DNA of 64,000 nt from contig BIFV01000010.1 of assembly GCA_003990955.1 (NCBI GenBank), positions 248,001 through 312,000 on the forward strand, in the 5' to 3' direction. Below the pieces are notes generated by a model, which ran no database searches, was not told the DNA's origin, and worked only from the letters and a program-made list of their open reading frames with translations. Numbering within the stretch: position 1 is the first letter of the stretch; every line of letters begins with the position of its first letter. The translations under genes were made by a program, and so were the position numbers. Origin of the DNA: Sporomusaceae bacterium FL31 (GTDB lineage: Bacteria; Bacillota; Negativicutes; DSM-1736; Dendrosporobacteraceae). This document shows, in pieces, positions 17,534 through 27,411 of the stretch.

Positions 17534-18287
17534 CACCAATCACCTCTCTAGCTAAATCGAAATAAACCTCAGCACCTTTAGATTTAGGATCATATTTAAT
17601 GACCGGCTGACCATGACTCGGTGCTTCGCTTAACCGTACATTGCGAGGAATAATGGTCTGATACACCTTTTGTCTAAAATGATTCTTCACTTCGTCAACC
17701 ACTTGAATGGATAAATTAGTGCGAGCATCAAACATCGTCAGAACGACACCTTCAAGGGTTAGAATCGGGTTTAAATTCTTTTGCACCAATGTCACTGTTT
17801 TCATAAGCTGTGATAAGCCTTCTAATGCGTAAAACTCGCATTGAATGGGAACCAGCACAGAATTAGCAGCAGTAAGCGAGTTAATTGTCAGTAATCCTAA
17901 AGATGGCGGACAATCAATAATCACATAGTCATAATCGTACTTAACACGATCCAACGCTCTTTTTAATTTGGTTTCACGCGACATAATTGAAACAAGTTCA
18001 ATCTCCGCACCCGCTAATTGAATGGTAGCTGGCAATAACTTTAGATTATCAATTTGTGTTTCAAGCGCCATACTCTGTATTGGAACATCGTTAACAAGCG
18101 CATCATAAACACAACGATCCATCTTTGATTTATTAAAACCAAATCCACTAGTAGTATTACCTTGGGGGTCTATATCAATTAACAAAACTTTCTTCCCAAG
18201 TTCAGCGATACATGCGCTTAAATTAACGGAAGTCGTAGTTTTGCCCACACCACCCTTCTGATTGGCAATTGCAATAACCTTAACCAA
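17526..18287 (-). CDS. parA: Chromosome partitioning ATPase ParA (Soj)
   Basis: A 253-residue deviant Walker ATPase, the same length as Bacillus Soj. The P-loop is KGGVGKTTT (residues 11-19), and DIDPQGN follows near residue 40. The start is placed at TTG 18287, which gives MVKVIAIANQKGG and has GAGGTG six bases upstream; a GTG nine bases earlier overlaps the ribosome site. It works with ParB at parS and in Firmicutes also controls DnaA. The gene overlaps parB by eight bases, forming the parAB operon. Confidence 0.95.
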   Translation of the reverse strand: MVKVIAIANQKGGVGKTTTSVNLSACIAELGKKVLLIDIDPQGNTTSGFGFNKSKMDRCVYDALVNDVPIQSMALETQIDNLKLLPATIQLAGAEIELVSIMSRETKLKRALDRVKYDYDYVIIDCPPSLGLLTINSLTAANSVLVPIQCEFYALEGLSQLMKTVTLVQKNLNPILTLEGVVLTMFDARTNLSIQVVDEVKNHFRQKVYQTIIPRNVRLSEAPSHGQPVIKYDPKSKGAEVYFDLAREVIGDE

Positions 18288-18449
18288 AACGTTCACCTCA
18301 TTTTAAACTTGCTAGATTACATCATTCCACAACTTGGGTAAATATCCTGCCAAAAATTATCAAGCCATGCGTAGGAAAACATGCATTTCGACAATCTGGA
18401 ACTTAAATGACAGTTTTTGTTAACATAATGTTAATGCTTTTGATATGTC

Positions 18450-18478
18450 TTGACTAAAGTTTCCAAATATGATAGGGT
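18450..18478 (+). promoter_or_regulatory. Possible promoter of the MetH activation protein - metH operon
   Basis: TTGACT (18450-18455) and TAGGGT (18473-18478) are 17 bases apart; the -10 matches weakly. No B12 or SAM riboswitch is visible between 18300 and 18567. Confidence 0.35.
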
Positions 18479-18567
18479 ACTAAGAAAACTCCGCTTCTCT
18501 ATCCTTCTGACCGTCGATTGTTTATAATGATAAATTACCTAAATATAACATTAAGGGTGTTGATACA

Positions 18568-19239
18568 ATGCCAATTTTTAATGCCGCGCTAACGGCAATT
18601 GATCTTAGTGAAACACGGCGCTATGCCGGTTTAAATAAAGCAGAATTCCCAAATAAGTTATTAGAAGATGCCTGTTTTGAAGCTCAAATGCTAGTGCAGG
18701 CTAAGGGAGTCTGGGAATTATACGAATATAGTCCTATAACAAGCACAATCTCAGCCAGCCCCGATTATCTGTTAACAGGCAAGAAAATAACCGCTTATTT
18801 AAAGGAAGCCAAAAAAGTTGCTGTCCTTGCTGTAACAATTGGTGAGGCACTGGAAAAGGCTATCTCAGAACATTTTTCAAAAGGAAACTATGCCTATGCC
18901 GTCTTACTAGATGCTGCCGGAACAACAGCTGTTGAAATGGCTGCAGATCAGATGAACAAGGCCATCACCCAGCAAGCAAACAAACTGGGTTTTAGCACAT
19001 TATCACGCTTTAGTCCTGGCTATGGAGACTGGAATATCACAGAACAGCCCGCTGTACTAGAGTTGGCTTATGGTCAAACAATAGGCATCCAGGTTACAGA
19101 AAGCTGCATGTTGGTTCCAAGAAAATCCGTCACCGCAGTCATCGGTTTTGTTCCGACACAAAACGTTAAAGATTGCACTAGAAATCGCTGCAATGATTGC
19201 ATTCAACAAAATTGCCTGGCAAGAAAGGAAGATATTTAA
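18568..19239 (+). CDS. B12-dependent methionine synthase activation-domain protein
   Basis: A 223-residue stand-alone version of the MetH reactivation domain. The family motif RFSPGYGDWN is near residue 150, in line with the RxSPGYG motif of the domain. The C-terminus adds a cysteine-rich tail (C-x4-C-x2-C-x4-C) that may hold a metal or Fe-S centre. It should help reductive remethylation of cob(II)alamin in the MetH encoded directly downstream with no gap. In many bacteria this domain is the C-terminal part of MetH; here the two are separate genes. Confidence 0.87.
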   Translation: MPIFNAALTAIDLSETRRYAGLNKAEFPNKLLEDACFEAQMLVQAKGVWELYEYSPITSTISASPDYLLTGKKITAYLKEAKKVAVLAVTIGEALEKAISEHFSKGNYAYAVLLDAAGTTAVEMAADQMNKAITQQANKLGFSTLSRFSPGYGDWNITEQPAVLELAYGQTIGIQVTESCMLVPRKSVTAVIGFVPTQNVKDCTRNRCNDCIQQNCLARKEDI

Positions 19240-21615
19240 ATGATACAAATTTTTGACGGCGCTATGGGTACGATGCTGCAAAAGGCCGGTTTACAACCTG
19301 GTCAATGTCCTGAACAATGGAATGTAGATTGTCCCGAAATTATCACAAAGATCCACCAGCAGTATATTGAGCATGGGGCTACCATTATTGAAACAAATAC
19401 TTTTGGTGCAAACCGCATCAAACTAGAGCACTATGGTCTATCCACGAAAGTCGCTGAATTAAATACAGCTGCCGTTCTGGCAGCTAAAGCCGCTGCGAAA
19501 ACGAATGCCAAAATAGCCGGCTCGGTAGGACCCACCGGAAAATTCATCACCCCATTAGGCGACTTGAGTTTTGACGAAGCTTATACTGTATTTTTTGAAC
19601 AAATTACCGCATTAGATCTTGCAGGTGTCGATTATATTCTGATTGAGACCATTATTGACATTCAGGAAATACGCGCAGCATTACTTGCCGCAAAAGCAGC
19701 AACTAAAAAGCCAGTTATCTGCCAGCTATCTTTCGGAGATGATGGAAGAACGGTTACTGGCACAGATCCTGAGACAGCTGCCATTGTTTTAGAAGCCATG
19801 GGCGCAAACGTTATTGGTGCAAATTGTTCACTGGGTCCAGCACAGCTATTGCCAATTATAAAAGCGCTTGCTTCAGCATGCAGCTGTCCAATTAGTGTTC
19901 AACCCAATGCCGGAATGCCGGAATTAATTGGTGGTGAGACAGTTTTCCCCATGAGCCCCGCCGAACTTGGTGAGTGGGTTCCAAAACTGATTGAGGCCGG
20001 CGCGAGTTATATCGGCGGATGCTGCGGTACGACCCCTCAACATATCCAAGCCATCAGGACAGCCGCCCAAACTTGCTCGCTCGCCCCAAGGGAAAAACCG
20101 CCGCAGGCACTTGCCCTAACCAGCCGCAGCAAAACGGTATACATAGCGGCCTCAAGACCAACAGTCATCATTGGCGAACGCATTAATCCAACTGGCCGTA
20201 AGCAACTGGCAGCAGATATTAAGGCTGGTCAGTTTCTATCCGTAAAAAAAGAGGCCATAGAACAAGTTCGTGCTGGCGCAAAGGTTTTAGATGTAAATAT
20301 GGGTGTACCAGGAATTGATCAAGCCGCAGCCATGCAGCAAGCCATCCAGGAACTATCCATGCTAGTGGATGTCCCGCTTGCGATTGATACCAGTGATGCG
20401 CTAGCACTTGAAGCCGGCTTAAAAGCCTATCCTGGCCGTGCACTCATAAATTCAGTCAGCGCTGAACCAGAACGTTTAGAGCAGTTTTTACCCCTGGCCA
20501 AAAAATATGGTGCAGCCATTCTATGCCTGCCCATTTCCCCTGAAGGAGTTCCTGCTACAGCGGTAGAACGTGTTGCTGTTATTCAAAAAATAGTTGATAC
20601 AGCACTGGCTGCAGGGCTTCGCCACCAGGATTTCTTACTTGATGCTCTTGTGATGACAGTTGCCGCTGATCAGCATGCTGCCGAACAAACCCTAGCCACC
20701 CTCCGTCTGTATCGAAAACAGTTTGGTTATCCGGCTACAATGGGACTAAGCAATATCTCCTATGGACTCCCTAACCGCCAACTAATGAATAGCACTTTCT
20801 GCGCAATGAGCTTGGCTTCTGGACTGGATGCCCCTATCCTAAATCCTTATGATAAGAGCATGCAAGATACGCTTGCAGCGGCTGGCGCTCTGCTCGGCTA
20901 TGATCAAAATGGCCGTCAATACAGCCTTAACTATGCTGCTGCACTTCCCAACGCCAGCCAAACCACCGCACCCAGAATTAATCCGGATGACATTATTGCC
21001 TTAACCCGCCAAGCTGTCGTCGACGGTGAAAAGGAAGGCGTAGTTCCACTCATCAAAAAAGCACTCGAGCAAGGCTACAGCCCAACTGATATCACCGAAG
21101 AGGCTTTAACGGCTGCAATGAATGAAGTAGGAAAAGCATTTGGCTCCGGGCGCTGCTTCCTGCCTCAAGTACTGCTTTCTGCTGAAACCATGCGAGCAGC
21201 CTTTATGACAATCAAAGAAATGCTTCCCTCCCAAGTCATGAAAAGCCGTGGTACTGTGATTATTGCAACAGTAAAAGGAGATATTCACGATCTTGGAAAA
21301 AATATTGTTGGTGCGCTGCTTGAGAACAACGGATTTACAGTCATTGATTTAGGTAAAGATGTCAGTGATGCCGCGATCGTCGAAGCTGCGATTAAGCATA
21401 AAGCTGACATCGTCGGTCTGTGCGCGCTAATGACAACCACAATGCCACAAATTGATATTGCAATTCAAGCGCTGAAAATAGCAACTGCTGATATCAAAAC
21501 AATCGTAGGCGGTGCTGTATTAACAGCTGACTATGCAACACAAGCTGGTGCCGATGCCTATGCCCGTGATGGTGTTGCTGCAGTAAATCTGGCAAAAGAG
21601 CTCATGAAGGCCTAA
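19240..21615 (+). CDS. metH: Cobalamin-dependent methionine synthase lacking the activation domain
   Basis: A 791-residue three-domain MetH. Residues about 1-280 form the homocysteine methyltransferase, with zinc cysteines in GANCSLG and GGCCGTTP. About 305-560 is the pterin-binding (methyltetrahydrofolate) domain starting VIIGERINPTG. About 575-790 holds the cap and cobalamin domains with DIHDLGKN, whose His ligates cobalt. The activation domain is missing and is supplied by the preceding gene, whose TAA directly abuts this ATG. The pair interrupts the usual parA-noc neighbourhood on the opposite strand. Confidence 0.93.
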   Translation: MIQIFDGAMGTMLQKAGLQPGQCPEQWNVDCPEIITKIHQQYIEHGATIIETNTFGANRIKLEHYGLSTKVAELNTAAVLAAKAAAKTNAKIAGSVGPTGKFITPLGDLSFDEAYTVFFEQITALDLAGVDYILIETIIDIQEIRAALLAAKAATKKPVICQLSFGDDGRTVTGTDPETAAIVLEAMGANVIGANCSLGPAQLLPIIKALASACSCPISVQPNAGMPELIGGETVFPMSPAELGEWVPKLIEAGASYIGGCCGTTPQHIQAIRTAAQTCSLAPREKPPQALALTSRSKTVYIAASRPTVIIGERINPTGRKQLAADIKAGQFLSVKKEAIEQVRAGAKVLDVNMGVPGIDQAAAMQQAIQELSMLVDVPLAIDTSDALALEAGLKAYPGRALINSVSAEPERLEQFLPLAKKYGAAILCLPISPEGVPATAVERVAVIQKIVDTALAAGLRHQDFLLDALVMTVAADQHAAEQTLATLRLYRKQFGYPATMGLSNISYGLPNRQLMNSTFCAMSLASGLDAPILNPYDKSMQDTLAAAGALLGYDQNGRQYSLNYAAALPNASQTTAPRINPDDIIALTRQAVVDGEKEGVVPLIKKALEQGYSPTDITEEALTAAMNEVGKAFGSGRCFLPQVLLSAETMRAAFMTIKEMLPSQVMKSRGTVIIATVKGDIHDLGKNIVGALLENNGFTVIDLGKDVSDAAIVEAAIKHKADIVGLCALMTTTMPQIDIAIQALKIATADIKTIVGGAVLTADYATQAGADAYARDGVAAVNLAKELMKA

Positions 21616-21654
21616 CCATCCTAAAATAGCCCCAATTACAATACTTCATATAAA

Positions 21655-21688
21655 TAGAAAACGCACCGACCTCGGTGCGTTTTTTTAT
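21655..21688. terminator. Bidirectional terminator between metH and noc
   Basis: A perfect stem ACGCACCGA/TCGGTGCGT with a 2-base loop is followed by a T-run on the plus strand and by a T-rich tract on the minus strand. It lies between convergent genes. Confidence 0.9.
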
Positions 21689-21690
21689 AG

Positions 21691-22599
21691 CTATTTCCGC
21701 TTTGGAATTTGCAATTTCACAGTGATATAATCGTCATCCTGATCTTGATCGACTTTAACATTAAGACCAGTTTTTTTCATTTCCCCTACTACATTATTAA
21801 TGGTATTGAGGAATATACGCACATCACGAATGATCCTGACAACATTTTGCCGAGGTGCTTTCTTTTCCATTTCCCGGGAAATATCGTCAAGAACTGCCTG
21901 AATCAGCGCTTCTGTCTCACGAACATTTAGATCTTTTTGTCGAACTGACTCCAAAATTTCCATTTGCATGTTATAATCATCAATCTTCAGAAGCGCCCGT
22001 GCATGACGTTCTGTTAATTGATCTTGAACCAAGATGGTCCGTACTTCTGGACAAAGCTTCAGGAGTCGTAATTTATTCGCCACTGTCGATTGCTTCTTCC
22101 CCATTCGACGAGCCAATTCATCTTGCGTAAAACCGAAATTAGCAATAAGCTGTTGAAATCCTTCAGCCTCTTCCAAGTAATGCAAGTCTTCACGCTGAAG
22201 GTTTTCGATCATAGCCAGCTCGGCCATTTCCTTGTCGGTAAGTTCTTTAATAATTGCCGGTATTTCCACTAACTGCGCTAATTTAGATGCCCTTAAGCGT
22301 CGTTCACCAGCAACCAGCTCATAACCATTGTCTGTTCTCCGCACTAGTAACGGCTGGATAACGCCAAATTCCTTAATCGAGTCAGCTAAATCCTGCAGTG
22401 CTTCCTCATTAAAGGTCTTGCGTGGCTGAAAGGGATTGGGAACGATCTCATCAATTTTTAAGTATTGTACATCATTTACATTAAGTACTTCTTGTTCTGC
22501 TTGTTGCTCAATAACAGCTTCAATTATGCTATTTTCAGCCGGATTTACAGCTTCGGGTTTGTCTGGGGCTATCCCAAAAAATCTGGCTAAATTTTTCAT
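21691..22599 (-). CDS. noc: Nucleoid occlusion protein Noc (ParB family)
   Basis: A 302-residue ParB-family CTPase. The first residues (MKNLARFFGI) can form an amphipathic helix, the membrane-targeting element of Bacillus Noc. GERRLRAS and ENLQRED motifs form the CTP-binding domain. The recognition region reads KKQSTVANKLRLLK and TERHARALL: Q, K and R at the positions where ParB proteins have R, T and G, which matches the Noc-type site preference. A perfect Noc-binding palindrome lies inside the gene at 21869. It should bind NBS sites and block FtsZ assembly over the nucleoid. It lies upstream of rsmG-mnmG in the order known from Bacillus. Confidence 0.9.
   Translation of the reverse strand: MKNLARFFGIAPDKPEAVNPAENSIIEAVIEQQAEQEVLNVNDVQYLKIDEIVPNPFQPRKTFNEEALQDLADSIKEFGVIQPLLVRRTDNGYELVAGERRLRASKLAQLVEIPAIIKELTDKEMAELAMIENLQREDLHYLEEAEGFQQLIANFGFTQDELARRMGKKQSTVANKLRLLKLCPEVRTILVQDQLTERHARALLKIDDYNMQMEILESVRQKDLNVRETEALIQAVLDDISREMEKKAPRQNVVRIIRDVRIFLNTINNVVGEMKKTGLNVKVDQDQDDDYITVKLQIPKRK
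21869..21882. other. Noc-binding site (NBS)
   Basis: ATTTCCCGGGAAAT, an exact match to the NBS consensus known from Bacillus, lies within the noc coding sequence. No second perfect copy was seen in the window. Confidence 0.75.
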
Positions 22600-22673
22600 T
22601 CGTACACCGCCCTACTACTTAATACCAACATGAATTCGTCACAACTTTCATAAAATCCTCTAATTTTTCCCAA

Positions 22674-23390
22674 TTAGAGAGGCTTTTTTTCTGGTTGCCC
22701 AGGTTTTCGCGGATATGCGGCTGGAGTAGAATGAACTTTCTTAATAAAAATGACAGCTCGAACATCTTCTAATCCCGGAAGCTTGACTGGCTGAATGTGA
22801 CTTATTTTTCCGCCAAGGATTTCAATCGCCCGCTTAGCCTCCTCAGCTTCCTGCTGATACTGAGCCCCTTTAAGCGCAACAAAATAACCGCCTGGCTTAA
22901 CAAAAGGCATGCATAATTCACATAAGACATTGAGTCGGGCAACAGCCCTCGAGACAGCAACATGATATTGCTCGCGATACAGCTTCTGTTTGGCCCCTTC
23001 TTCGGCACGGCTATGAATGACAGCAACCTCTTTAAGTTGCAATGAGTCAACTACCTGCTGAAGAAAATTAACCCGCTTATTGAGTGAATCTAATAACGTC
23101 AGCTTAATATCAGAATGAATCATCTTGAGTGGCAGCCCTGGGAAGCCGGCACCAGTACCAACGTCGATCACACTGCAGCCAGGTGTAAATACCGCAGCAT
23201 CATAACAGGAAAGCGAATCAATCATATGCTTCACAGCGACCTCTTCCGGCTCAGTAATGGCAGTTAAATTAATTTTATTATTCCAATCGACAAGCAGGCT
23301 GTAATAAGTATGAAAAGCCGCAAGTTGATCTTGCGATAATTCCAACCCGAATTGAACAGCAGCCTGCTGCAAAGCACTCTGGAAATCCAT
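22674..23390 (-). CDS. rsmG: 16S rRNA (guanine527-N7)-methyltransferase RsmG
   Basis: A 238-residue RsmG (GidB). The SAM-binding motif DVGTGAGFPGLPL is near residue 68 and VSRAVA near residue 138, both typical of the family. It methylates G527 of 16S rRNA. The ATG overlaps the mnmG stop by one base (TAATG), indicating translational coupling. Confidence 0.95.
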   Translation of the reverse strand: MDFQSALQQAAVQFGLELSQDQLAAFHTYYSLLVDWNNKINLTAITEPEEVAVKHMIDSLSCYDAAVFTPGCSVIDVGTGAGFPGLPLKMIHSDIKLTLLDSLNKRVNFLQQVVDSLQLKEVAVIHSRAEEGAKQKLYREQYHVAVSRAVARLNVLCELCMPFVKPGGYFVALKGAQYQQEAEEAKRAIEILGGKISHIQPVKLPGLEDVRAVIFIKKVHSTPAAYPRKPGQPEKKPL

Positions 23391-25267
23391 TACCTTTCCC
23401 CCTTACGGCGCTCTTGTTCAATAAAGATCATCAGAATGGAAATATCAGCAGGTGAAACCCCGGAAATTCTGGCTGCCTGGCCAATCGAAATGGGACGTAT
23501 TTGAGCGAGTTTTTGCTTAGCTTCACGAGATAGGCCATGCAGTTGACTATAATCTAAGCTCTCAGGGATTAATTTTACTTCAAGTTTTGCAGCACGCTCA
23601 ACCTGTTCAATTTGCTTTTTGATATATCCTTCGTACTTAACGGTAATCTCAACTTGTAGTCGAACCGCATCGGTGATATGCGGTAGATCAAATTGCTGCT
23701 GTAAGCCTTCATAGCTAATCTCAGTGCGTCGTAATAACTCGTATAACGAAGTACCGGTGCGTAACTCGACAGAACCTAAAGCAGCCAGCTTAGCTTGAGT
23801 ATCTGCTGTAGGTGTGACAATGATACTACGCAGCAAATTTAATGTTTCTTCAATCGAATCACGTTTTTCGGTAAAGCGCTGATAACGCTCATCATTGACA
23901 AGTCCAATTTGACGACCTTTCTCGGTAAGCCGCAGATCAGCATTATCCTGACGCAAAATCAGCCTGTATTCAGCACGTGAAGTCATCATACGATAAGGCT
24001 CACTAGTACCCTTAGTCACCAAATCATCAATTAATACCCCAATATAGGCATCAGACCGTGTAAGAATAAAAGCGTCCCGCTGACGAATGAGACACGCCGC
24101 ATTAATACCAGCCATTAAGCCTTGTGCAGCTGCCTCTTCATAGCCAGAAGTGCCATTAGCCTGTCCAGCAGAAAATAATCCGCTAATTGCTTTAAACTCC
24201 AGCGATGGCTTAAGCTGAGTCGGATCAACGCAATCATATTCAATGGCATATCCCGGACGCATGATCTCAACATTCTCCAAGCCAGAAATAGTCCTTAAAA
24301 AAGCAAGCTGAACATCAATTGGCAGACTGGTCGACATGCCCTGCACATACATCTCGGTGGTATGAATTCCTTCAGGCTCAACAAACAGCTGGTGAGCTGT
24401 TTTATCAGCAAACCGAACTACTTTATCTTCAATGGATGGACAATAGCGCGGTCCTGTCCCCTCAATAATTCCTGTATACATTGGCGCACGATGCAAATTC
24501 GAACGAATAATCTCATGAGTCTGCTCATTGGTGTAAGTTAACCAACAAGGTACCTGCTCTCTAGTGACACATTCACTTAAAAAAGAAAAATTATGTGTTT
24601 CATCATCACCAGGCTGGATAGACATTTTTGAAAAATCCACGGTCCGACTGTCCACCCTGGCTGGTGTACCGGTTTTAAACCGCATCAGTTTAACCCCAAG
24701 CTCCTTTAATGACTCAGAAAGCTTTTCAGCCGACCGCTGCCCGTTTGGGCCGCCAGGATAAGTATTTTCACCTAAAATAATCTTGCCTCGCAAATAAGTA
24801 CCTGAAGCAATCACAATGGCACGACAGTCATAAATTTCACCTGTCTCAATTTGGATCCCACATACTGCACCCTGATCCACGATGATTTTATCCACAAGTA
24901 GTTGCTTTACCGTCAAATTCGGCTGATTTTCCACTGTCTCTTTCATCATGATTTGATATAGTTTCTTATCAGCCTGTGCTCTGAGCGCATGAACAGCCGG
25001 GCCTTTACCTGTATTCAACATCCGCATTTGGATGCAAGTCTTATCGGTATTGATCCCCATTTCGCCGCCGAGCGCATCGATCTCACGAACCAGATGTCCT
25101 TTCGCTGGTCCGCCAACGGCTGGATTACATGGCATCATCGCGATATTATCCATATTTAATGTTGCTAATAGTGTCTTACAACCCATTCTGGCAGCAGCTA
25201 AGGCCGCTTCACAGCCAGCATGTCCAGCACCAATAATCACTACATCAAAGCTACCCGCTTTAAACAA
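23390..25267 (-). CDS. mnmG: tRNA uridine 5-carboxymethylaminomethyl modification enzyme MnmG
   Basis: A 625-residue MnmG (GidA), normal length. The FAD motif [17 protein letters not shown] is at residue 13, [16 protein letters not shown] follows near residue 52, and the C-terminal tRNA-binding region ends [18 protein letters not shown]. With MnmE it installs the cmnm5 group on wobble uridine. Translation starts at TTG 25267, behind AAGGGGATGATGG. The gene lies 12 bases after mnmE. Confidence 0.96.
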   Translation of the reverse strand: MFKAGSFDVVIIGAGHAGCEAALAAARMGCKTLLATLNMDNIAMMPCNPAVGGPAKGHLVREIDALGGEMGINTDKTCIQMRMLNTGKGPAVHALRAQADKKLYQIMMKETVENQPNLTVKQLLVDKIIVDQGAVCGIQIETGEIYDCRAIVIASGTYLRGKIILGENTYPGGPNGQRSAEKLSESLKELGVKLMRFKTGTPARVDSRTVDFSKMSIQPGDDETHNFSFLSECVTREQVPCWLTYTNEQTHEIIRSNLHRAPMYTGIIEGTGPRYCPSIEDKVVRFADKTAHQLFVEPEGIHTTEMYVQGMSTSLPIDVQLAFLRTISGLENVEIMRPGYAIEYDCVDPTQLKPSLEFKAISGLFSAGQANGTSGYEEAAAQGLMAGINAACLIRQRDAFILTRSDAYIGVLIDDLVTKGTSEPYRMMTSRAEYRLILRQDNADLRLTEKGRQIGLVNDERYQRFTEKRDSIEETLNLLRSIIVTPTADTQAKLAALGSVELRTGTSLYELLRRTEISYEGLQQQFDLPHITDAVRLQVEITVKYEGYIKKQIEQVERAAKLEVKLIPESLDYSQLHGLSREAKQKLAQIRPISIGQAARISGVSPADISILMIFIEQERRKGER

Positions 25268-25279
25268 ACCATCATCCCC

Positions 25280-26665
25280 TTACTTGCCAATGCAAAACTG
25301 TGTAAATATTTGATCGATGATATCTTCTCCGACAGTATCGCCAGTAATTTCGCCCAGCTTGTCCCATGCGCCCCGAAGATCAATGACAATGCAATCAGGC
25401 GGCATCTGATCAGCAATCGTACGCAAAGCTGCTTGCAAGTGCTGTTCCGCTTGATTTAATAAATTGATTTGTCGGACATTATTCACAAAGGTGCCTTCAT
25501 GCTGCTGAATATCACCGCCATATACCATGGAAACAATGAGCTGCTCAAGCTCTTCCAAGCCAGTGCCTGTAAGCACCGATATTTTTAGCTTCCTTTTTCC
25601 CGGCAAAAGCTGTTCAAGCCGTTGATCATCAAATTGAGCAGGTAAATCGCTTTTATTAATCAATAAGACCACATTTCGGTCTGTCAATATTCGCAGCACT
25701 TCCAAGTCTTCATCAGAAAGCGGTATGGAAGCATCCAGCATCAATAAGATTAAATCAGCCCGATTAATAAACTCCTTGGCCTTTTCAACCCCCATTTTTT
25801 CAACAATATCTTCAGTCTCACGAATTCCGGCCGTATCAATAATTTTTAATGGAACTCCGCCAATATTGACATATTCCTCAATAACATCTCTGGTAGTTCC
25901 AGGGATATCAGTAACAATGGCTCGTTTTTCTTTGACTAAGGCATTGAGCAAACTGGATTTACCGACATTGGGTTTGCCAATAATAACCGTTTCCAAGCCA
26001 TCTCTTAAAATCCGGCCTGTACTTGCTGAAGCCAGTAACTGTTGTACTTTGGCAATGACTAGCGAAGTCTTTTCGGCAACCTCCTGAGAGGCAAGTTCTT
26101 CAATATCTTCTTCTGGAAAATCAATAGCTGCCTCCAAGTGTGCGATCATTCCTAAAATTTCATGCCGCAGCTCTCTAATTTTATCAGACAGCTGACCAGA
26201 CAAGTTGCCTACTGCCATGCGCAGAGAAGCGTCGGTTTTCGCCCGGATGACATCAATCACCGCTTCGGCTTGAGTTAAATCAAGCCGGCCATTTAAAAAA
26301 GCTCTTTTGGTAAATTCACCTGGCTCAGCCAATCGAGCGCCGGCTTCCAAAGTAAGTCTTAAAATATTTCTCAGTGGGACTGCTCCGCCATGACAGTGAA
26401 TTTCGACAACATCTTCACGAGTATAAGAGTGAGGGCCACGCATGACTAACAATAACACCTCATCAATAATCCGTTCCGTATTCGGATCAATAATATGACC
26501 ATATATGGCTTTATGAGAAGCAGCCGACTCGACAGCTTGACCGCTTTTACTCCGAAACAACTTCCCTGCAATTGAAAGAGCATTTGCTCCACTCAACCGG
26601 ATTATTCCAATACCGCCTTCGCCTAATGCTGTTGCAACAGCACTAATGGTATCTTCCTGAAACAC
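25280..26665 (-). CDS. mnmE: tRNA modification GTPase MnmE
   Basis: A 461-residue MnmE (TrmE). The N-terminal formyl-THF-binding domain starts DTISAVATALGEGGIGIIRLSG. The GTPase domain has GKPNVGKSS, DTAGIRET and NKSD. The C-terminus ends FCIGK, the conserved family tail with its reactive Cys. The GTG at 26665 is chosen as start because GGAGGG lies seven bases upstream; longer readings add a non-conserved N-terminus. It acts with MnmG. Confidence 0.96.
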   Translation of the reverse strand: MFQEDTISAVATALGEGGIGIIRLSGANALSIAGKLFRSKSGQAVESAASHKAIYGHIIDPNTERIIDEVLLLVMRGPHSYTREDVVEIHCHGGAVPLRNILRLTLEAGARLAEPGEFTKRAFLNGRLDLTQAEAVIDVIRAKTDASLRMAVGNLSGQLSDKIRELRHEILGMIAHLEAAIDFPEEDIEELASQEVAEKTSLVIAKVQQLLASASTGRILRDGLETVIIGKPNVGKSSLLNALVKEKRAIVTDIPGTTRDVIEEYVNIGGVPLKIIDTAGIRETEDIVEKMGVEKAKEFINRADLILLMLDASIPLSDEDLEVLRILTDRNVVLLINKSDLPAQFDDQRLEQLLPGKRKLKISVLTGTGLEELEQLIVSMVYGGDIQQHEGTFVNNVRQINLLNQAEQHLQAALRTIADQMPPDCIVIDLRGAWDKLGEITGDTVGEDIIDQIFTQFCIGK

Positions 26666-26735
26666 ATGTCCACCCTCCAATTCCTCTGAACCGCATGAAC
26701 TAAAACGTAATGTTTTACCTCTATGATACTGCAAT

Positions 26736-26765
26736 AAAACCCAGTAATAAACATTACTGGGTTTT
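26736..26765 (-). terminator. Terminator between jag and mnmE
   Basis: A 13-bp perfect stem with a 4-base loop (AAAACCCAGTAAT, 26736-26748, with its complement at 26753-26765), 16 bases past the jag stop, ending in T-rich sequence. It separates the jag and mnmE transcription units. Confidence 0.85.
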
Positions 26766-26780
26766 AGCATATGCAAAAGT

Positions 26781-27407
26781 CTACCTTTTTAATGCAATAA
26801 CAACTTTACGGAAAGGCTCTTCACCTTCACTATAAGTTGATATCCGGTTGTCTTCTTGAAGGGCCATATGAATAATTTTCCGTTCATGACGACTCATTGG
26901 CTCTAAAACAACTCTTTCCCCACGACGTTTTACTTTATCGGCTAATCGTTCTGCCAGTCTGTATAACGTTTCTTCACGACGTTTGCGATAATCTTCAACA
27001 TCGACAATAATCCTCACACGATCTTCATCAATATCCCGATTGGCAGCCAAATTGGTCAAATACTGCAGAGCATCTAACGTTTGACCATGTTTGCCAATTA
27101 GAATTCCTAAATCATGACCTCGCAAATTAAACACTAGGCCTTCTTCGCTCGTCATTTCGTCAATTGCCACATTTAAATTCATTGCCGTAAAAATATTTTG
27201 TAAAAATTCTCTTGCGACAGCCACTGCATCAATCTTTTTCAACGACACCCGGACTTTTGCAGGTTTAGTACCAATAAACCCAAATAAACCCTTGCTAGGA
27301 GCTTCAATAACTTCTATTTCAACTCGCTTCTCGTCTACGCCAAGCTCTATTAATGCCAATGAAACTGCTTCATCAACGGTTTTCCCAATTTTTTCTACAG
27401 CAGTCAT
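26781..27407 (-). CDS. jag: RNA-binding protein Jag (KhpB)
   Basis: A 208-residue Jag/SpoIIIJ-associated protein. The order is an N-terminal Jag domain (KIGKTVDEAVSLALIELG), a KH domain with GILIGKHGQT near residue 112, and a C-terminal R3H domain with RHERKIIHMAL near residue 175. It binds RNA, and in Firmicutes works with KhpA in cell-division and cell-wall control. The ATG at 27407 lies four bases past the end of the yidC frame and has GGGGAGG upstream within yidC. Confidence 0.93.
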   Translation of the reverse strand: MTAVEKIGKTVDEAVSLALIELGVDEKRVEIEVIEAPSKGLFGFIGTKPAKVRVSLKKIDAVAVAREFLQNIFTAMNLNVAIDEMTSEEGLVFNLRGHDLGILIGKHGQTLDALQYLTNLAANRDIDEDRVRIIVDVEDYRKRREETLYRLAERLADKVKRRGERVVLEPMSRHERKIIHMALQEDNRISTYSEGEEPFRKVVIALKR

Positions 27408-27411
27408 AAAT

